A stretch of DNA of 64,000 nucleotides, taken from NCBI RefSeq assembly GCF_011045115.1, contig NZ_JAAKZG010000013.1, positions 62,001-126,000 on the forward strand, written 5' to 3'. A model generated the notes under the pieces. The model saw only the letters and a list, made by a program, of their open reading frames with translations. It was not told where the DNA came from and did not search any database. This document shows, one piece after another, positions 35,880-44,576 of this stretch. The position numbers were made by a program, and so were the translations under genes. Source of the stretch: Mesorhizobium zhangyense (lineage in GTDB: Bacteria; Pseudomonadota; Alphaproteobacteria; Rhizobiales; Rhizobiaceae). Position 1 is the first letter of the stretch; each line of letters starts with the position of its first letter.

Positions 35880-36727
35880 CGGGGCCGAGGGACACGCTGC
35901 TCGATCGGATCGGTCATTGGCTGGCCGGCCGGCTGCAGCAGGAATCTTCGGGCTATCAGCCTTACACGCCGTCCGATCCCGAAACGCTGCGACGCGTGCT
36001 GGAGCCCGGCGATATCCTGCTCATCGAGGGCAACCAGCGGATTTCGGCCGTTATCAAATATCTCACCCAATCGACCTGGTCGCATTCGGCCTTCTATGTC
36101 GGTGACGCGCTGCCTGAACCTGAGGACGGCTCGGAGCGGCCGCGCCTGATCGAGGTCAATCTCGGTGAGGGTTGCGTGGCGGTGCCACTGTCGAAATACC
36201 GCACCTACAACACCCGCATCTGCCGCGCCCGCGGGCTGACGCCGGACGACCGCAGCAAGGTTGTCGCGTTCATGATCGAGCGACTCGGCCTGAAATACGA
36301 CCTGAAGAACATCACCGACATGTTGCGCTATTTCATGCCGACGCCGCCCATACCGGTGCGCTGGCGCCGGCGGCTGATAGCCTTCGGGTCGGGCGATCCG
36401 ACCCGTGCCATCTGCTCGTCGATGATCGCCGAAGCCTATGGCCAGATCCGCTACCCGATCCTGCCCGAAATCACCCGCGCCCCCGGCCGCGCCTCGGCAC
36501 AGTCGACCTATATGCGCCAGGAAATCCTGCACATCCGCCATCACTCGCTCTACACCCCGCGCGACTTCGACCTGTCGCCCTATTTCCAGATCGTCAAGCC
36601 GACGCTGGAATATGGTTTTGACTACAAGACGGTGACCTGGGGTGATGAACAGCGGCCGGTCGAGGAAGAACCGGCGGCGGCTGCGGAGGCGAGCCGCCGG
36701 GACATTACCGCCGCGAAATTGCCGTAG
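35876..36727 (+). CDS. YiiX-like permuted papain-fold (NlpC/P60 superfamily) cysteine hydrolase
   Basis: Protein of 283 residues of the YiiX/YebB-like permuted NlpC/P60 group. The catalytic histidine is in TQSTWSHSAFYVGD (about residues 64-77) and the cysteine in RAICSSMIAEAYG (about 178-190), the permuted His-before-Cys order. No signal peptide is evident, so it may be cytoplasmic, or membrane-associated through its hydrophobic and basic segments (MLRYFMPTPPIPVRWRRRLI). Substrates of this group are unproven; lipid or acyl links are suspected. Translationally coupled to the CHAD gene by ATGA. Confidence 0.87.
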   Translation: MTGPRDTLLDRIGHWLAGRLQQESSGYQPYTPSDPETLRRVLEPGDILLIEGNQRISAVIKYLTQSTWSHSAFYVGDALPEPEDGSERPRLIEVNLGEGCVAVPLSKYRTYNTRICRARGLTPDDRSKVVAFMIERLGLKYDLKNITDMLRYFMPTPPIPVRWRRRLIAFGSGDPTRAICSSMIAEAYGQIRYPILPEITRAPGRASAQSTYMRQEILHIRHHSLYTPRDFDLSPYFQIVKPTLEYGFDYKTVTWGDEQRPVEEEPAAAAEASRRDITAAKLP

Positions 36728-36733
36728 CGCTTA

Positions 36734-36893
36734 AGCCTTTCCGGCTCACATAGTATCGCCCCTCATCCGCCTGCCGGCATCTTCTCCCGTAAACAGGGAG
36801 AAGGATAAAGCTCCAGCGCTGACGCCCCCTCTCCCCGTCCTTCACGGGGAGAGGGTAAGGGTGAGGGGCGATTCCGCCAGGGCCGGAAAGGCT
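36734..36893. repeat. Nested inverted-repeat element (CCCCTCATCCG type)
   Basis: Outer arms AGCCTTTCCGGC (36734-36745) and GCCGGAAAGGCT (36882-36893, with CT between the last bases), then CGCCCCTCA (36757-36765) with TGAGGGGCG (36862-36870). Inside are CTTCTCCC...GGGAGAAG and CCCCTCTCCCCGT...ACGGGGAGAGGG hairpins. It lies between the convergent papain-like and GcvT genes and shares its CCCCTCATCCG style with the element at 52638. Confidence 0.8.
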
Positions 36894-39335
36894 CTAAGCC
36901 TTCACCTTCGCCATTGCGGGATCATAAAATGGCTTGAGGTGAATCTTCGCCTTGGTACGCTCCATTGCCACCACCAATTCATACTCGCCCGAGGTCAAAA
37001 ACTCGTCGCTGACGCCGTCGGCGTTGCGGACATAGCCGTAGCCGACCGGCTTGCCCAGCGTGTAGCCGAAGCCGCCGCTGGAGAGATATCCGACCGGCTC
37101 GCCATTGCGCAGGATGGTCTCGCGGCCGAGCAGCACCACGTCCGGGTCATCGACAGTGAAGCCGGCGAAGCGCTTCTTCAACGGCTCGCCGCTCAGCCCT
37201 TCCAGGGCGCGCCGGCCGAGGAAATCGGTGTTCTTCTTCAGCTTCACCGCCCAGCCCAGCCCGGCTTCCTGTGGCGTGTCGTTGGGCGTGATATCGGCGC
37301 CCCAGGCGCGGTAGCCTTTTTCGAGGCGCAGCGATTCCAGTGCGCGATAGCCGACCGGGCGGATGCCATGCGGCTTGCCAGCCACCATCAGCGCGTCGAA
37401 GATTTCGCCGGCAGCACCTATCGGCACATGCAGTTCCCAGCCGAGTTCCCCGACATAGGTAACGCGCAAGGCCCGAACCGTGTGGCCGGCGATGACGATC
37501 TCGCGGACATGGCCGAAGGGGAAGGCCGAATTGCAGACCTCGGCGTCTGTCACCACCGACAGAACGTCCCGCGCTCGCGGTCCCATCAGCGACAGCGTGC
37601 CGAAATCCTCGGTCACGTCGGTTAGTTTCACGTCAAGGCCGGCGGGAATGTGGTCGCTGATCCACGACAGGTCATGCGTGCGGAAGCCGGTGCCGGTGAC
37701 GATGTAGAATTTTTCTTCGGCAATCCGCGCCACAACGATATCGGCCTCGATGCCGCCGCGCGTGTTGAGAAGCTGCGTGTAAGTCAGCCGCCCGACCGGC
37801 TTGTTGACGTCGTTGGCGCAGATCCAGTCCAGCGCCTTCAGCGCGTCGGGGCCGCTCATCTCATATTTGGCGAAGGACGACTGGTCGAAGATGCCGACGG
37901 CTTCACGCACATGGCGGTGCTCGTCGCCCACCGGCTCGAACCAGTTTTGTCTCCCCATGGAATAGATGTCCTTGGGCTCGATGCCCGCCGGCGCGAACCA
38001 GTTCGGCCGCTCCCAGCCGAGTTTCGAGCCGAACACGGCGCGATGCTTCTTCAGCCGCTCATAGAGCGGCGAGACGATGCGCGGTCGACCGGACTGATAT
38101 TCCTCATGCGGAAAGCCGATCGTGTAGTGCTTGCCATAGGCTTCCAGCGTGCGGTCCGACACCCATTGCCGGTCGCGATGCAGGCCGGAGAAGCGGCGGA
38201 TATCGACTGTCCACAGATCGAGCGGCGCCTCGCCGTCCACCGCCCACTGCGCCAGCACCCAACCAGCGCCGCCGCCCGAGGCGATGCCGAAAGCATTGAA
38301 GCCGGCACCGACGAACATGTTCGAGCACTCCGGCGCGATGCCCAGAATGAAATTGCCGTCCGGCGTAAAGCTTTCGGGTCCGTTTATCATCTGCTTGACG
38401 CCGACTTTCTCCAGCGCCGGCACGCGGGCGATGGCCTGCGTCATATGCTGCTCGAAATGGTCGAAATCGTCGTCGAACAGGCGGAATTCCCAATCGTTCG
38501 GCACGTCGCCCGTCGTCCAGCCCTGCGGGTTCGGCTCATAGCCGCCCATTACGAGGCCGCCTACCTCCTCCTTGAAATAGGTCAGCCGGTCGGGGTCGCG
38601 GATTGTCGGCGCGTCGGTGGAAAGCCCGTCGATCTTCTCGGTGATGATGTACTGGTGCTTCACCGGCTGCAGCGGCACGTTGATGCCGGCCATGGTGCCC
38701 ACCTGCCGCGCCCACTGGCCGGCGCAGTTCACCACCTTTTCGCAGGCAATGTCGCCCTTGCTGGTCTTCACCGCGGTGATGCGGCCATCCTTCATTTCGA
38801 AGCCGGTGACGCGCACCTCCTCGAAAAGCTTGGCGCCATGCATGCGCGCGCCCTTGGCCAGCGATTGCGTGATGTCCGAGGGACTGGCCTGACCGTCGGT
38901 CGGCAGCCAGCTTGCGCCGACGAGGTCGGAGGTTTCCATCAGCGGCCACATGCGCTTGACCTCCTCGGGCGAGATAAGATGCATTTCCATGCCGAAGCTT
39001 TTGGCCGTGGTGGCCAGCCGCTTGAACTCGGTCCAGCGGTCCTGGTTGGTGGCGAGCCGCAGGCAGCCGGTCATCTTCCAGCCGGTGGCGAGCCCGGTTT
39101 CCTCGTCCAGCCGCTTGTAGAGATCGACCGAATATTTCAATACGCGCGTGATCGAGGCTGAAGAGCGCAACTGCCCGACGAGGCCCGCCGCATGCCAGGT
39201 CGAGCCAGAGGTGAGACGGCCTTGCTCCAGCAGCACGACGTCGGCCTTGTGGTCGCGCGCCAGATGGTAGGCTGTCGAGCAGCCGATGATGCCACCGCCG
39301 ATGACGACGATCTGGGCATGGGATGGCAGGGTCAT
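36894..39335 (-). CDS. GcvT-type FAD-dependent oxidoreductase (dimethylglycine/sarcosine dehydrogenase-like)
   Basis: Two-part enzyme of 813 residues. The N-terminal DAAO half binds FAD (VVIGGGIIGCSTAYHLAR, residues 10-27; the loop SGSTWHAAGLVGQLRS, about residues 43-58, includes the His used for covalent FAD in dimethylglycine dehydrogenase). The C-terminal GcvT half (RQNWFEPVGDEHRHVREAVG onward; YVGELGWELHVP) binds tetrahydrofolate and takes up formaldehyde from N-demethylation. It most likely demethylates dimethylglycine, sarcosine or a related N-methyl compound. Last gene of the betaine-type ABC operon, overlapping the kinase gene as ATGA. Confidence 0.92.
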   Translation of the reverse strand: MTLPSHAQIVVIGGGIIGCSTAYHLARDHKADVVLLEQGRLTSGSTWHAAGLVGQLRSSASITRVLKYSVDLYKRLDEETGLATGWKMTGCLRLATNQDRWTEFKRLATTAKSFGMEMHLISPEEVKRMWPLMETSDLVGASWLPTDGQASPSDITQSLAKGARMHGAKLFEEVRVTGFEMKDGRITAVKTSKGDIACEKVVNCAGQWARQVGTMAGINVPLQPVKHQYIITEKIDGLSTDAPTIRDPDRLTYFKEEVGGLVMGGYEPNPQGWTTGDVPNDWEFRLFDDDFDHFEQHMTQAIARVPALEKVGVKQMINGPESFTPDGNFILGIAPECSNMFVGAGFNAFGIASGGGAGWVLAQWAVDGEAPLDLWTVDIRRFSGLHRDRQWVSDRTLEAYGKHYTIGFPHEEYQSGRPRIVSPLYERLKKHRAVFGSKLGWERPNWFAPAGIEPKDIYSMGRQNWFEPVGDEHRHVREAVGIFDQSSFAKYEMSGPDALKALDWICANDVNKPVGRLTYTQLLNTRGGIEADIVVARIAEEKFYIVTGTGFRTHDLSWISDHIPAGLDVKLTDVTEDFGTLSLMGPRARDVLSVVTDAEVCNSAFPFGHVREIVIAGHTVRALRVTYVGELGWELHVPIGAAGEIFDALMVAGKPHGIRPVGYRALESLRLEKGYRAWGADITPNDTPQEAGLGWAVKLKKNTDFLGRRALEGLSGEPLKKRFAGFTVDDPDVVLLGRETILRNGEPVGYLSSGGFGYTLGKPVGYGYVRNADGVSDEFLTSGEYELVVAMERTKAKIHLKPFYDPAMAKVKA

Positions 39336-40225
39336 GATGCGGTCTTTCCATATATCATGCGGTAGTGCTCGAGAGCGGCATCGAGCCGTTCGAGATTTTC
39401 AGCGGTGTAGGCGACATAGTCCGCGCCGGGCGCGGTCAGGTGCAGTTCCGAAACCATGCTCCACATCGCCTCGCGCAGCAGCGAGGCGCATTGCATGGCC
39501 GCATGGGCGCGGCGCAGCGGGATGTTCGGCGCGTGGCCGAAATAGGCGCCAAGCAGGTCTTCCGATTCCTGCTCGGACATGCCGGCATTGGAGGCCACGC
39601 CGGCGAGGTCGAACATTGCGGTGTTGAAGCCGGCATATTCGAAATCGATGAGCCAAAGCCTGTTGCCGTCATCGAGGAAATTGGCCGGCAGCAGGTCGTT
39701 GTGGCCGAACACCACCGGCAGCGCCATTTGCGCGCGCTCCAGTTCGTCGGCCAGCGCGACATAGTGGGGCAGCTCGGCCGTCATGCGGCTGCCGCCGGCT
39801 TCGAGCGTACGGGCATAGTCGCGAATGACGTGGAACACCCAGAACATGAAGCCGGCGCCGGAAATATGCTTCGGCATCTCCTCGTGGAAACGTCGCGCCA
39901 GTTCGGCTATGCGGATGCGGTTTTCACGCACATCATCCGGCCCGAAGGTTTTTGCGCCGAGATAGGCGGTGACCATCGCGCCCGGCTCGGCATATTGCAG
40001 TTCGGGCGCAAAGCCCGCCTCGTACGCCGCCTGCGCGGTCATGATCTCGCGATCGCGGTAGACGTGGTGAAACGGATAGTCCCTGCCGAAGCGCACGACA
40101 TGTTTTCCGGCAGCGTCGGTGACGAGAAAATTCTCGTTGCTCAGCCCGCCCTTCAGCGGCTCGATGGCGATGCCGCCATTCCAGCAGGGCAGGGCGCGGA
40201 TGCGGTCTTCGGTTTTCGTTCCCAT
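39332..40225 (-). CDS. Choline/aminoglycoside-kinase-like phosphotransferase
   Basis: Protein-kinase-fold small-molecule kinase of 297 residues. EPLKGGLSNENFLVTDAAGK is the nucleotide loop, HVVRFGRD holds a basic residue, VFGHNDLLPANFL (about residues 175-187) is the catalytic HxDxxxxN loop and LIDFEYAG the magnesium-binding DFE. It is closest in style to choline/ethanolamine kinases. ATG at 40225 overlaps the permease stop as TGATG; a GTG at 40228 is the alternative. Its place between a betaine-type importer and an N-demethylase suggests that an imported amino alcohol or relative is phosphorylated. Confidence 0.88.
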   Translation of the reverse strand: MGTKTEDRIRALPCWNGGIAIEPLKGGLSNENFLVTDAAGKHVVRFGRDYPFHHVYRDREIMTAQAAYEAGFAPELQYAEPGAMVTAYLGAKTFGPDDVRENRIRIAELARRFHEEMPKHISGAGFMFWVFHVIRDYARTLEAGGSRMTAELPHYVALADELERAQMALPVVFGHNDLLPANFLDDGNRLWLIDFEYAGFNTAMFDLAGVASNAGMSEQESEDLLGAYFGHAPNIPLRRAHAAMQCASLLREAMWSMVSELHLTAPGADYVAYTAENLERLDAALEHYRMIYGKTAS

Positions 40226-42258
40226 CACACCAACCCCAGCCTTGCTTTGGTTCGCGCCGCCCCCGAAGAAATCAGCCTGTCGGCAATGATCGCGATGAAG
40301 GCGACGGCAAATCCTGCCACCAGCCCGCGTCCGGTGTCGGCCTTGGTCAGGGCGATATAGACCTCCTGGCCGAGATCGCGCGTGCCGACGAGCGCAGTAA
40401 TCACCAGCATCGATAGCGCGAACATGATCGTCTGGTTCAGCCCCAGCATGATTTCAGGCAGCGCCAGCTTGAGCTTGATCTTGGTGAGGATTTGGAACGG
40501 CGTGCAGCCCATGGCGCGGCCGGCCTCGATCAGGCGCGGGTCGACCTTCATCAGGCCGTGCACGGTGTAGCGGATCGCCGGTGCGATCGAATAGGCGACG
40601 ACCGCGATCATGGCGGTGAAATCGCCGACGCGGAACAGCATCACCGCCGGCATCAGATAGACGAAGGACGGCAGCGTCTGCAGCGTGTCGATGATGACGC
40701 GAACCCAGCTCCACAGCCGCGCCCGCTCAGCCGACAATATGCCGATCGGAATGCCGAGAAGTGCGGCGAAGATCACCGAGATGCCGCAGAGGTAAGTGGT
40801 GATCATCGCTTTTTCCCACTGGCCGGTAGCGGCGATGAGGAAGGCGAGCACGCCGACGATTGCGGCGAGCTTCAAGCCGCCGAGCCGCCAGCCGGCGAAG
40901 GCCAGCATGCCCGTCACGCCGAGCCAGGGAAGACCGCCGAGCAGGCGTTTGAACGGTATCAGTATGTTGAGCAGGACGGCGTTCTTGACCGCCTCGAAGG
41001 TGTCGAAGAAATTGACGTTGATCCAGCCGACGACATTCGACCAGAACGAACCGGTCGAGAGTTTCAGTGCATCGGGATAGGTCTGCACCGCAGGCAGGAT
41101 AAGCCCGGCGACCCCCGTGACGAGGATCACTGCGACGGCAGCAACCGTATAGGGATGGCGGGCGACGAGGCCGCCGGTGGATGCAGGCGCGACCGGTGCG
41201 CCGGCGCGCGCGGCATAGGCCTGGCTCAGCCGGTCGAGCGCGATTGCAAGGGCGACGATGGCCAGCCCCGCTTCCAGCCCCGCACCGATGTCGAGACGCC
41301 GCAGCGCGGCCAGCACGTCGAAGCCGAGCCCACCGGCGCCGATCATCGAGGCAATGATGACCATGTTGAGCGACAGCATGATCACCTGGTTGACGCCGAC
41401 CATCAGGCTGTCCTTGGCCGAAGGCACCAGCACCCGCCATGTCATTTGCCGGCGCGTGCAGCCGATCATGTTGCCGAGATCGCGGAACTCCGACGGAACC
41501 GCGCGCAGCGCCATTACGGTGATGCGCGTCATCGGCGGCATGGCGTAGATCAGCGTTGCAACGATTGCCGCCGTCGGTCCGAAGCCGAACAGGAACAGGA
41601 TCGGCACCAGATAGGCAAAGACCGGAATGGTCTGCATCAGGTCGAGAATCGGCGTCAGCGCCGTCTCAAAACGCGGCCAGCGATAGGCGGCGATGCCCAG
41701 CAGCAGCCCGCCGACGACGCCGAGCGGCACGGCGACGAGGATCGACGCCAGCGTCACCATGGCGCTTTGCCATTGGCCGAAGACGGCAAGAAAGCCGAAG
41801 CAGATGGCGACGATTGCCGCAAGCCTGCGCCCGCCGGCATGGTAGCCGATCAGCGTGACGACGGCGATCACCGCGATCCACGACAGCGGCGGCAGGATCT
41901 GTACCGCGCTCGAACCCTGTCCGGAAAGAAAGCCGGTCGAAAGCAGGCTAAGCGCCAGCCGGTAGGGCAGGTTGACGATATCGGCGATGAATCGGGTCAG
42001 ATCGGTGAAGGTGAAGAGGCCGAAACTCGCTTCATTGACCAGCCATTTCATCGCGTCGCTGATCCAGCGCGCCAACGGAATCTGCCACGCTTTCGGATAG
42101 TCGAAAGCCCATTTCGAGATCGGCTCGCCGAACTGCCAGAGCAGGACGAATATGGCCAAGGCCGCAAACCAGGCCGTGAGATGCGCGGCACCCATAGCCT
42201 CTCGCGGCCGGTGCTGCGCCGGCGCGGATGTTTCTATAGGGCGGGCGGGCATGCTCAT
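40225..42258 (-). CDS. Betaine/choline-type ABC transporter permease, duplicated
   Basis: Membrane protein of 677 residues carrying two binding-protein-dependent permease domains in tandem, each with an EAA-type loop: GCTRRQMTWRVLVPSAKDSL (first half, about residue 270) and GCTPFQILTKIKLKLALPEI (second half). ProW/ChoW-type systems normally have one such domain of about 300 residues that dimerises; here both halves are fused. About 14 membrane segments are expected. It follows the ATPase gene by 4 nt. The substrate class is inferred from the partner ATPase and receptor. Confidence 0.92.
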   Translation of the reverse strand: MSMPARPIETSAPAQHRPREAMGAAHLTAWFAALAIFVLLWQFGEPISKWAFDYPKAWQIPLARWISDAMKWLVNEASFGLFTFTDLTRFIADIVNLPYRLALSLLSTGFLSGQGSSAVQILPPLSWIAVIAVVTLIGYHAGGRRLAAIVAICFGFLAVFGQWQSAMVTLASILVAVPLGVVGGLLLGIAAYRWPRFETALTPILDLMQTIPVFAYLVPILFLFGFGPTAAIVATLIYAMPPMTRITVMALRAVPSEFRDLGNMIGCTRRQMTWRVLVPSAKDSLMVGVNQVIMLSLNMVIIASMIGAGGLGFDVLAALRRLDIGAGLEAGLAIVALAIALDRLSQAYAARAGAPVAPASTGGLVARHPYTVAAVAVILVTGVAGLILPAVQTYPDALKLSTGSFWSNVVGWINVNFFDTFEAVKNAVLLNILIPFKRLLGGLPWLGVTGMLAFAGWRLGGLKLAAIVGVLAFLIAATGQWEKAMITTYLCGISVIFAALLGIPIGILSAERARLWSWVRVIIDTLQTLPSFVYLMPAVMLFRVGDFTAMIAVVAYSIAPAIRYTVHGLMKVDPRLIEAGRAMGCTPFQILTKIKLKLALPEIMLGLNQTIMFALSMLVITALVGTRDLGQEVYIALTKADTGRGLVAGFAVAFIAIIADRLISSGAARTKARLGLV

Positions 42259-42262
42259 CGCG

Positions 42263-43285
42263 TCACCCCCGCATCATCAGTTCGACGACATCGTCGCGAT
42301 GCAGCACGCCGACCGGCTTGCCGGTGCTGTCTATCACGCCGATGCGGTCGACATTGGCGAAGATGGGTGCGGCTTCGGCGATCGTCGCGCGTTCGCGCAC
42401 GGTAGCACCCGTGCCGGAAGCAGACTTGGCGGCGCGCATGATGGAGCCGACCTTGACCACCTTGGCCTTGGGCACGTTGCGCGTGAATTCCGCGACATAG
42501 GGCGTCGCCGGGTTGAGCACGATGTCTTCCGGCGTGCCGGCCTGCACGATGGAGCCGTCCTTCATGATGGCGATGCGGTCGGCCAGCCTTATCGCTTCGT
42601 CGAAATCATGGGTAATGAAGACGATGGTCTTCTTCAGTACAGATTGCAGGCGCACGAATTCGTCCTGCATCTCGCGCCGGATCAGCGGGTCGAGCGCCGA
42701 AAACGGCTCGTCGAGGAACCACAGCTCCGGCTCCACAGACAAGGATCGCGCGATGCCGACACGCTGCTGCTGGCCGCCGGAAAGCTCGCGCGGGAAGAAA
42801 TTCTCCTTGCCCGAGAGCCCGACCAGATCGATCATCTTTTTCGCGCGAGCTTCACGGGTCTCGCGGTCGACACCCTGCACTTCAAGCGGGAAGGCGACAT
42901 TTGCCAGCACGGTCATGTGCGGCAGCAGCGCGAAATGCTGGAACACCATTCCCATCTGGTGGCGGCGAATCTCGATCATGCGGCTTTCGCTCGCCGCCAG
43001 CAGGTTTTCGCCGTTGAACAGGATTTCGCCTGATGTCGGCTCAACCAGCCGCGACAGGCAGCGCACCAGCGTCGATTTGCCGGAGCCGGACAGCCCCATG
43101 ATGACGAAGATTTCGCCGGCGTGGACTTCCAGATTGACGTCGCGCACCGCCCCGACCAGCCCGGCCTTGCTGAGGCTTGCCAACGACGTATCGGCGTCTT
43201 TCACGCCCAGAAACTCCCCGGCCCCGGCACCAAAAACCTTCCAAACATTACGACAGATGAGTTTTGGTTCCGATGCGGTCATCAT
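42263..43285 (-). CDS. Betaine/choline-type ABC transporter ATP-binding protein with CBS region
   Basis: ProV/ChoV-like ATPase of 340 residues: Walker A GLSGSGKSTL, signature LSGGQQQRVGIA, Walker B LWFLDEPFSALD, switch FITHDFDEA. After the ATPase domain comes a short CBS-like region (ERATIAEAAPIFANVDRIGV and IDSTGKPVGVLHRDDVVEL), as in osmosensing OpuA/ProV ATPases. The N-terminus has the extra ProV-type segment ahead of Walker A (KVFGAGAGEFLG). Start is ATG at 43285 or 43282; no strong ribosome binding site. It follows a hairpin terminator that separates it from the binding-protein gene. Confidence 0.93.
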   Translation of the reverse strand: MMTASEPKLICRNVWKVFGAGAGEFLGVKDADTSLASLSKAGLVGAVRDVNLEVHAGEIFVIMGLSGSGKSTLVRCLSRLVEPTSGEILFNGENLLAASESRMIEIRRHQMGMVFQHFALLPHMTVLANVAFPLEVQGVDRETREARAKKMIDLVGLSGKENFFPRELSGGQQQRVGIARSLSVEPELWFLDEPFSALDPLIRREMQDEFVRLQSVLKKTIVFITHDFDEAIRLADRIAIMKDGSIVQAGTPEDIVLNPATPYVAEFTRNVPKAKVVKVGSIMRAAKSASGTGATVRERATIAEAAPIFANVDRIGVIDSTGKPVGVLHRDDVVELMMRG

Positions 43286-43313
43286 CCGTCCGGTCTGGGG
43301 TGTCTGTGAAAGC

Positions 43314-43342
43314 AAAAAAAACCCGCCGCACGGGGCGGCGGG
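43314..43342 (-). terminator. Rho-independent terminator between receptor and ATPase genes
   Basis: On the minus strand CCCGCCG (43342-43336) pairs with CGGCGGG (43328-43322) around a 7-nt loop, followed by eight T residues. It sits just after the binding-protein gene and before the ATPase gene of the same operon, so it probably acts as a leaky attenuator. Confidence 0.85.
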
Positions 43343-43359
43343 CAGGGGCAATTTCTATC

Positions 43360-44334
43360 CTATTTCTTGATCCACTCCGACCAGCGCGCTTCGTTGCCAC
43401 CCATCCACTCGGCGACCACGTCATCCACCTTCTTGCCGTCGAGGTCGACCTTGGTGATCATCTGGCCCATCTCGTCATTGTCGAGCGTGAAGGCCTTTAT
43501 CGCCTTGTGGGCGCCCGGCCATTTGTCCTTCACGCCGGCCCAGCCGACCTTCCAGATCTCGCCATGCGGCTTGCCGCAGTCATATTGCGCGTCGGGGTTC
43601 GAACCCCATTTCGGGTCGGTGTAGCACTCCTTCGTGTATTCCGGGAATTCGATCCACTCGCCCTTGTATTTGGCCGGCGCCCAGTGCGGCGCGTAGATCC
43701 AGAGCAGGATCGGCGCCTTGCGCTGATAGGCGCTTTCCAGTTCGGCAAAGAGTGCCGCGTCCGTGCCGGCATGAATGACTTCGAAAGGCAGATTGAGCGC
43801 CTCGACACGTTCGTCGTCAAAGCCGCCCCAGGTGACCGGTCCGCCGAGATAGCGGCCCTTGGGTGCGGTTTCGGCGGTGGAGAAGGCTTCGGCGCATTTC
43901 TCGTCCTTCAGCGCTTCCCAATTGGGCAGCCCCGGGCACTTTTCCTTCATGTATTCCGGAAACCACCACTCTTCCTTGGCCTTCATGCCCGTCGGGCCGA
44001 AATTCTCGACCTTTCCGGTGGCGGTCGCGGCGTCCATGGCGTCGCGGCCGGTGGTCTCCCACATTTCCATTGCCACATCGAGATCGCCCGTCTCGAGGCC
44101 GGCGAACTGGGCCAGATAATCGGCCTGGACATAGTCGACGCTGTAGCCTGCCTTTTTCAGCACCTCACCCATGATCTGGGTGGTGATGAGCTGTCCGGTC
44201 CAGTCATGCAGCGTCAGCTTGATCGGATCGGTCGACTCCTGGGCCCCCGCCCACTGCGACGATGAGAGGAGGGCAGCCGCCGATAGCGCTAACGCGCCGA
44301 ACGCGGAACTGATGGTGCGGGTGCCCAATGGCAT
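43360..44334 (-). CDS. Betaine/choline-type ABC transporter substrate-binding protein
   Basis: Periplasmic receptor of 324 residues (OpuAC-like). A signal peptide (FGALALSAAALLSSSQWAGA) precedes DPIKLTLHDWTGQLITTQIM. Many tryptophans that could form the aromatic cage for a quaternary ammonium head are visible: HDWTG, AMEMWETTG, KEEWWFPEYM and LLWIYAPHWAP. ATG at 44334 has AGGAGG at 6-nt spacing; the frame runs further upstream without support. Two Cys pairs may form disulfides. First gene of the operon, divergent from DeoR. Glycine betaine, choline or an analogue is the likely ligand. Confidence 0.92.
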   Translation of the reverse strand: MPLGTRTISSAFGALALSAAALLSSSQWAGAQESTDPIKLTLHDWTGQLITTQIMGEVLKKAGYSVDYVQADYLAQFAGLETGDLDVAMEMWETTGRDAMDAATATGKVENFGPTGMKAKEEWWFPEYMKEKCPGLPNWEALKDEKCAEAFSTAETAPKGRYLGGPVTWGGFDDERVEALNLPFEVIHAGTDAALFAELESAYQRKAPILLWIYAPHWAPAKYKGEWIEFPEYTKECYTDPKWGSNPDAQYDCGKPHGEIWKVGWAGVKDKWPGAHKAIKAFTLDNDEMGQMITKVDLDGKKVDDVVAEWMGGNEARWSEWIKK

Positions 44335-44466
44335 GCTGACCCTCCTGCTCATCGTTTTCGTATTCGTTTTATGCGCCCGAAGCTGCGGTTGCCTGTGTTT
44401 CTCAGCCAGCTTCAGGTCTGTTCCCTGATGATGAGTGTCACGCAACGTAAGGTGGCTGTCAACGGA

Positions 44467-44530
44467 AATTTGTGGTCTTTTGTGTTTTTTTGACCGTATT
44501 AAAGCAAGCTAGTTGTTAAATGCCACAAAA
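44467..44530. promoter_or_regulatory. Candidate DeoR operator region
   Basis: AATTTGTGG (44467-44475) and TTTTGTG (44478-44484) face CCACAAAATT (from 44523) across an AT-rich spacer, in the 242-nt gap between the divergent receptor and DeoR genes. Spaced inverted half-sites are usual for DeoR repressors. The pairing is seen; the function is inferred. Confidence 0.4.
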
Positions 44531-44576
44531 TTGCTTAATAAGCGGGCATAGATGATGGCATCTGACACGGCGATCC

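Noticed and set aside
37650-39161. 503-codon plus-strand frame opposite the GcvT-type gene
   Set aside because: Antisense shadow of a gene with clear FAD and GcvT motifs.
40492-42405. 637-codon plus-strand frame opposite the double permease gene
   Set aside because: Highly charged sequence, the mirror of a hydrophobic protein; no start signal and no recognisable domain.
43286-43351. Extended N-terminus for the betaine-type ATPase
   Set aside because: The extension runs through the terminator hairpin and would need a TTG start; family alignment supports the ATG pair at 43282-43285.
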